Part shown: one piece after another, positions 3,658-5,072 of the stretch
Layout: every line of letters begins with the position of its first letter
Position numbering within the stretch: position 1 is the first letter of the stretch
Assembly: GCA_017452035.1 (NCBI GenBank)
Contig: JAFTNE010000054.1
Span: 1-5,072 of the forward strand
Length of the DNA stretch: 5,072 bases
Direction: 5' to 3'
Origin: Clostridia bacterium
GTDB taxonomy: Bacteria > Bacillota > Clostridia > Christensenellales > CAG-314
Notes under the pieces: generated by a model
The model's database searches: none
Told to the model about the DNA's origin: nothing
The model's input: only the letters and a program-made list of their open reading frames with translations
Program-made: the position numbers and the translations under genes

Positions 3658-4143
3658 ATGGCAAAACGTAGTAGAGGTTACACCTCAAAGAGAGACAAGA
3701 CAGAAAAAGCAGTGATTATCATCCTGGCTTTGGTAATGTTGGTTGTGGCAATTGTGATGATTTCCAAGGCTAACAACATGGAGCAACAAAAGACGGTTGG
3801 TGCTTTTGCATTTGAAATCGGCGGTTTGGATGCCCAAGGCAACGAGATCAAGGACACAAGTTGTATCCGTTTGAAGAAAGCAATCAACGTTGATGGCTTG
3901 GAAATCGTTCTTGATGAAGAAGCAGACGTTAAATACGTTGTTTACTTCTTTGAACTCAACGAAGACGGCGAGGAAGTTTTCCTCTCTGCAACTGACGTTC
4001 TCGATGCTGACCTTGATGCATCTTTGATTCCAGAAGGTGCTGAACTTTGCAGAATTGTAGTTGAACCTACAATGGATGCAGAAGTTGGCGTATTCGAAAT
4101 TGAAGGTTACGCAGGTCAACTTTCCATTTCTTACAACAAGTAA
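3658..4143 (+). CDS. Single-pass membrane-anchored acidic protein, 161 residues
   Basis: A basic N-terminus (MAKRSRGYTSKRDKTEK) is followed by one membrane segment at about residues 18-37 (VIIILALVMLVVAIVMIS). By the positive-inside rule, residues 38-161 are outside the cell. That domain is strongly acidic and strand-rich (KYVVYFFELNEDGEEVFLS, ELCRIVVEP, GVFEIEGYAGQLSIS), suggesting a beta-sandwich-like fold. There are only two cysteines, C69 and C131, which could form a disulphide. No signal-peptidase AxA site follows the membrane segment, so it is probably a membrane anchor. AAGGAG (3639-3644) lies 13 bases before the ATG, longer than usual. It is followed by a strong terminator, so it is likely transcribed as a separate unit. 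No family is recognised; a surface or envelope role is inferred from topology only. Confidence 0.85.
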   Translation: MAKRSRGYTSKRDKTEKAVIIILALVMLVVAIVMISKANNMEQQKTVGAFAFEIGGLDAQGNEIKDTSCIRLKKAINVDGLEIVLDEEADVKYVVYFFELNEDGEEVFLSATDVLDADLDASLIPEGAELCRIVVEPTMDAEVGVFEIEGYAGQLSISYNK

Positions 4144-4160
4144 GAGGTCGCCTACTAACA

Positions 4161-4197
4161 AAATAGCCCTCTGCTGTTAGCAAAGGGCTATTTATTT
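4161..4197 (+). terminator. Strong intrinsic terminator
   Basis: AAATAGCCCT (4161-4170) pairs perfectly with AGGGCTATTT (4184-4193). Inside it a C:A mismatch and then TGCT/AGCA extend the stem to a GTT loop. The tail is TTTATTT. A-rich sequence on the left makes it usable from either direction. Confidence 0.88.
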
Positions 4198-4214
4198 CAA
4201 GCACTGAGGCTTTT

Positions 4215-4574
4215 ATGAGAAGGAAAAGAAAAACGCATCCACTAATCGGCAAGATAGGCTGGTGCGATGGTAGAACTTTAGGTTTGAGTAAAGGACACTA
4301 TGTCTTTGTGCGTAGAGTGTATGGAAAAAAGTGCTCGGTAAACACATTTACTTCGTTGAAAACAAAAGGTGGAAAATACAAAACCAATAAATTTCGCGAT
4401 GTGGAGTCCGGCAAGATTTATCCAATACCGACAAAAGACACAACGTTGCCACGATTCAGCGGTGTGCACAAAAACACTATAACTCATGTGCCCACTACAT
4501 CCATTCAGAATGTTGGTAAGCATAGACTCAAACGCAGACATCACGGATATATACGCAAGTATATGAAAAAATAA
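4215..4574 (+). CDS. Very basic 119-residue hypothetical protein
   Basis: The protein starts MRRKRKTHPLIGKIGWCDGRT and ends KHRLKRRHHGYIRKYMKK; Lys, Arg and His make up an unusually large share throughout, and acidic residues are few. The first third (IGKIGWCDGRTLGLSKGHYVFVRRVYGKKCSVNTF) reads like a small beta-barrel, and the middle has the turn-rich KIYPIPTKDTTLPRFSGVHK. Nucleic-acid binding is the natural inference from charge. I do not recognise a named family, although the layout reminds me of uncharacterised proteins on Bacillota mobile elements. GAGG lies seven bases before the ATG. The preceding terminator ends only 17 bases upstream and I see no promoter between, so expression would depend on read-through. 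The small RNA candidate on the other strand overlaps its last nine bases. Confidence 0.78.
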   Translation: MRRKRKTHPLIGKIGWCDGRTLGLSKGHYVFVRRVYGKKCSVNTFTSLKTKGGKYKTNKFRDVESGKIYPIPTKDTTLPRFSGVHKNTITHVPTTSIQNVGKHRLKRRHHGYIRKYMKK

Positions 4575-4641
4575 AGGCCCAATCACAAATGCGATTGAGC
4601 TCGCTGCCGACATTGTCGGCGCAAATGGTTCCAACGAACCT
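4566..4641 (-). ncRNA. Candidate minus-strand small RNA, about 76 nt, three hairpins
   Basis: Read on the minus strand from about 4641, the RNA would open with GGTTC/GAACC around a GTTG loop (4640-4627). A second perfect hairpin follows, GCCGAC/GTCGGC with loop AAT (4620-4606). The third is GCTCAATC/GATTGGGC (4600-4577) with one A:C mismatch, followed by CTTTATTTTTT (4576-4566), a textbook intrinsic terminator. A near-consensus promoter lies directly upstream (4648-4676) at the correct distance. There is no reading frame with a ribosome site, so it would act as RNA. Its 3' end is antisense to the stop region of the basic protein gene. Target and role are unknown; it does not look like a tRNA. 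Confidence 0.6.
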
Positions 4642-4647
4642 ACTAAT

Positions 4648-4676
4648 AGTATATGACACAATAAACAAAAAGTCAA
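4648..4676 (-). promoter_or_regulatory. Promoter for the minus-strand small RNA
   Basis: On the minus strand, TTGACT (4671-4676), a 17-base spacer and TATACT (4648-4653), five of six matches in each box. The predicted start is about 4641, immediately before the first hairpin. It fires away from the secreted-protein gene at 4713. Confidence 0.65.
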
Positions 4677-4712
4677 TACTTTTATTAAAAAATTCTAAAA
4701 CAGGAGAAATTT

Positions 4713-5072
4713 ATGAAAGCTTTTAATAAACCACTAACACGAACGTTTTTGACATTCGTACTTGTGGCATTGTTGGCAGTAAGTGCCATTGGCGCAGTTG
4801 TGCTGTCTGATAGCACTCAAGCATCTGCTGATGTTGGCAACGTTGTTGCCTCTACTGACTCTACACTCAATCGAGACATCACAAAGGCAGTTCCAATGCG
4901 AGCAGTTGTATCCAGCGGTGGCGTAACAACGCCAGTAGTTCCAGAAAAGACAGGTTATATCTTTGCCGGCTGGTATCTCGATGAAGAGCTTACCATTCCA
5001 TACGAAGGAGAACTTATTACAGCGGATTTGACATTGTATGCTGCATTTACACCCATTACTTACAAGGTAATA
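4713..5072 (+). CDS. Secreted protein with Listeria-Bacteroides (InlB-type) repeat, partial
   Basis: The frame is open for 120 codons to the right edge. A Sec signal peptide has a short basic n-region (MKAFNKPLTR), a hydrophobic core at about 11-31 and the cleavage motif ASA before D40. After a Ser/Thr/Val-rich linker (40-74), residues 75-113 form a typical Listeria-Bacteroides repeat: VPEKTGYIFAGWYLDEEL, then ITADLTLYAAF. This family (PF09479, related to the internalin B repeat) occurs in tandem in cell-surface and secreted proteins of Bacillota and relatives. The next residues (TPITYKVI) are the usual lead-in to a second repeat. AGGAG lies six bases before the ATG, giving a confident start. 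The full protein is probably large and surface-exposed, perhaps an adhesin; the C-terminal anchor is outside the window. I see no clear promoter in the AT-rich 70 bases upstream. Confidence 0.9.
   Translation, partial: MKAFNKPLTRTFLTFVLVALLAVSAIGAVVLSDSTQASADVGNVVASTDSTLNRDITKAVPMRAVVSSGGVTTPVVPEKTGYIFAGWYLDEELTIPYEGELITADLTLYAAFTPITYKVI

Noticed and set aside
3685..4161. Minus-strand 158-residue frame
   Set aside because: It lies antisense to the membrane-anchored protein, which has a clear ribosome site, a clean membrane segment and a matching terminator.
4577..4640. Possible tRNA because of three consecutive hairpins and GGTTC/GAACC
   Set aside because: The presumed T loop has only four bases, there is no acceptor stem and no proper anticodon arm.
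4278..4676. Minus-strand 132-residue hydrophobic frame
   Set aside because: It is the antisense shadow of the basic protein gene, has no ribosome site and runs through the small RNA promoter.
4837..4851. GGCAACGTTGTTGCC palindrome resembling the repressor operators
   Set aside because: Its spacing between half sites differs (3 rather than 5 bases between GCAAC and GTTGC), it lies inside a coding region and it follows from ordinary codons.

Overview
The window looks like part of a mobile or accessory region from a Gram-positive-type bacterium, most likely Bacillota or a relative. The evidence is strong AGGAG/AAGGAGG ribosome sites, sigma-A-like promoters with 17-base spacers, moderate-to-low GC, and a signal-peptide protein carrying a Listeria-Bacteroides (InlB-type) repeat. 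All three stop codons are used as stops, so the standard code applies. No integrase, relaxase, replication or structural phage gene is visible, so the element type is not settled.

Layout. Positions 1-486 (minus): a DUF3800-type gene running off the left edge, with a near-consensus promoter overlapped by a palindrome. Positions 640-1339 (minus): a two-gene operon of an XRE-family repressor followed by a small membrane protein bracketed by CxxC pairs, ending at a hairpin terminator. Positions 1340-1476: a phage-like control region with a perfect TTGACA-17-TATAAT rightward promoter and three copies of a GCAACAAAATGTTGC-type operator spaced about three helical turns apart. Positions 1477-2559 (plus): a tightly packed operon of small unknown genes. 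Three of its starts share one unusual ribosome-site block, and the fourth gene carries an in-frame TAA at codon 18.

Positions 2560-2914 hold no convincing gene but are dense in RNA-like structure: a duplicated hairpin, mutually exclusive stems, and two hairpins with complementary loops. Positions 2915-3627 hold three small genes, two with cysteine pairs, plus twin perfect palindromes. Positions 3658-4143 encode a membrane-anchored acidic protein closed by a strong terminator. Positions 4215-4574 encode a very basic small protein. Positions 4566-4641 look like a minus-strand small RNA gene with its own promoter, three hairpins and intrinsic terminator. From 4713 a secreted repeat protein begins and runs off the right edge.

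How it may work together (inference): the XRE protein represses the rightward operon, and probably its own transcription, as in a lysogeny or transfer switch. The small right-hand genes would be the regulated cargo. The strongest candidates for something undescribed are the structured region at 2560-2914, the minus-strand small RNA at 4566-4641, and the operator/small-gene module.
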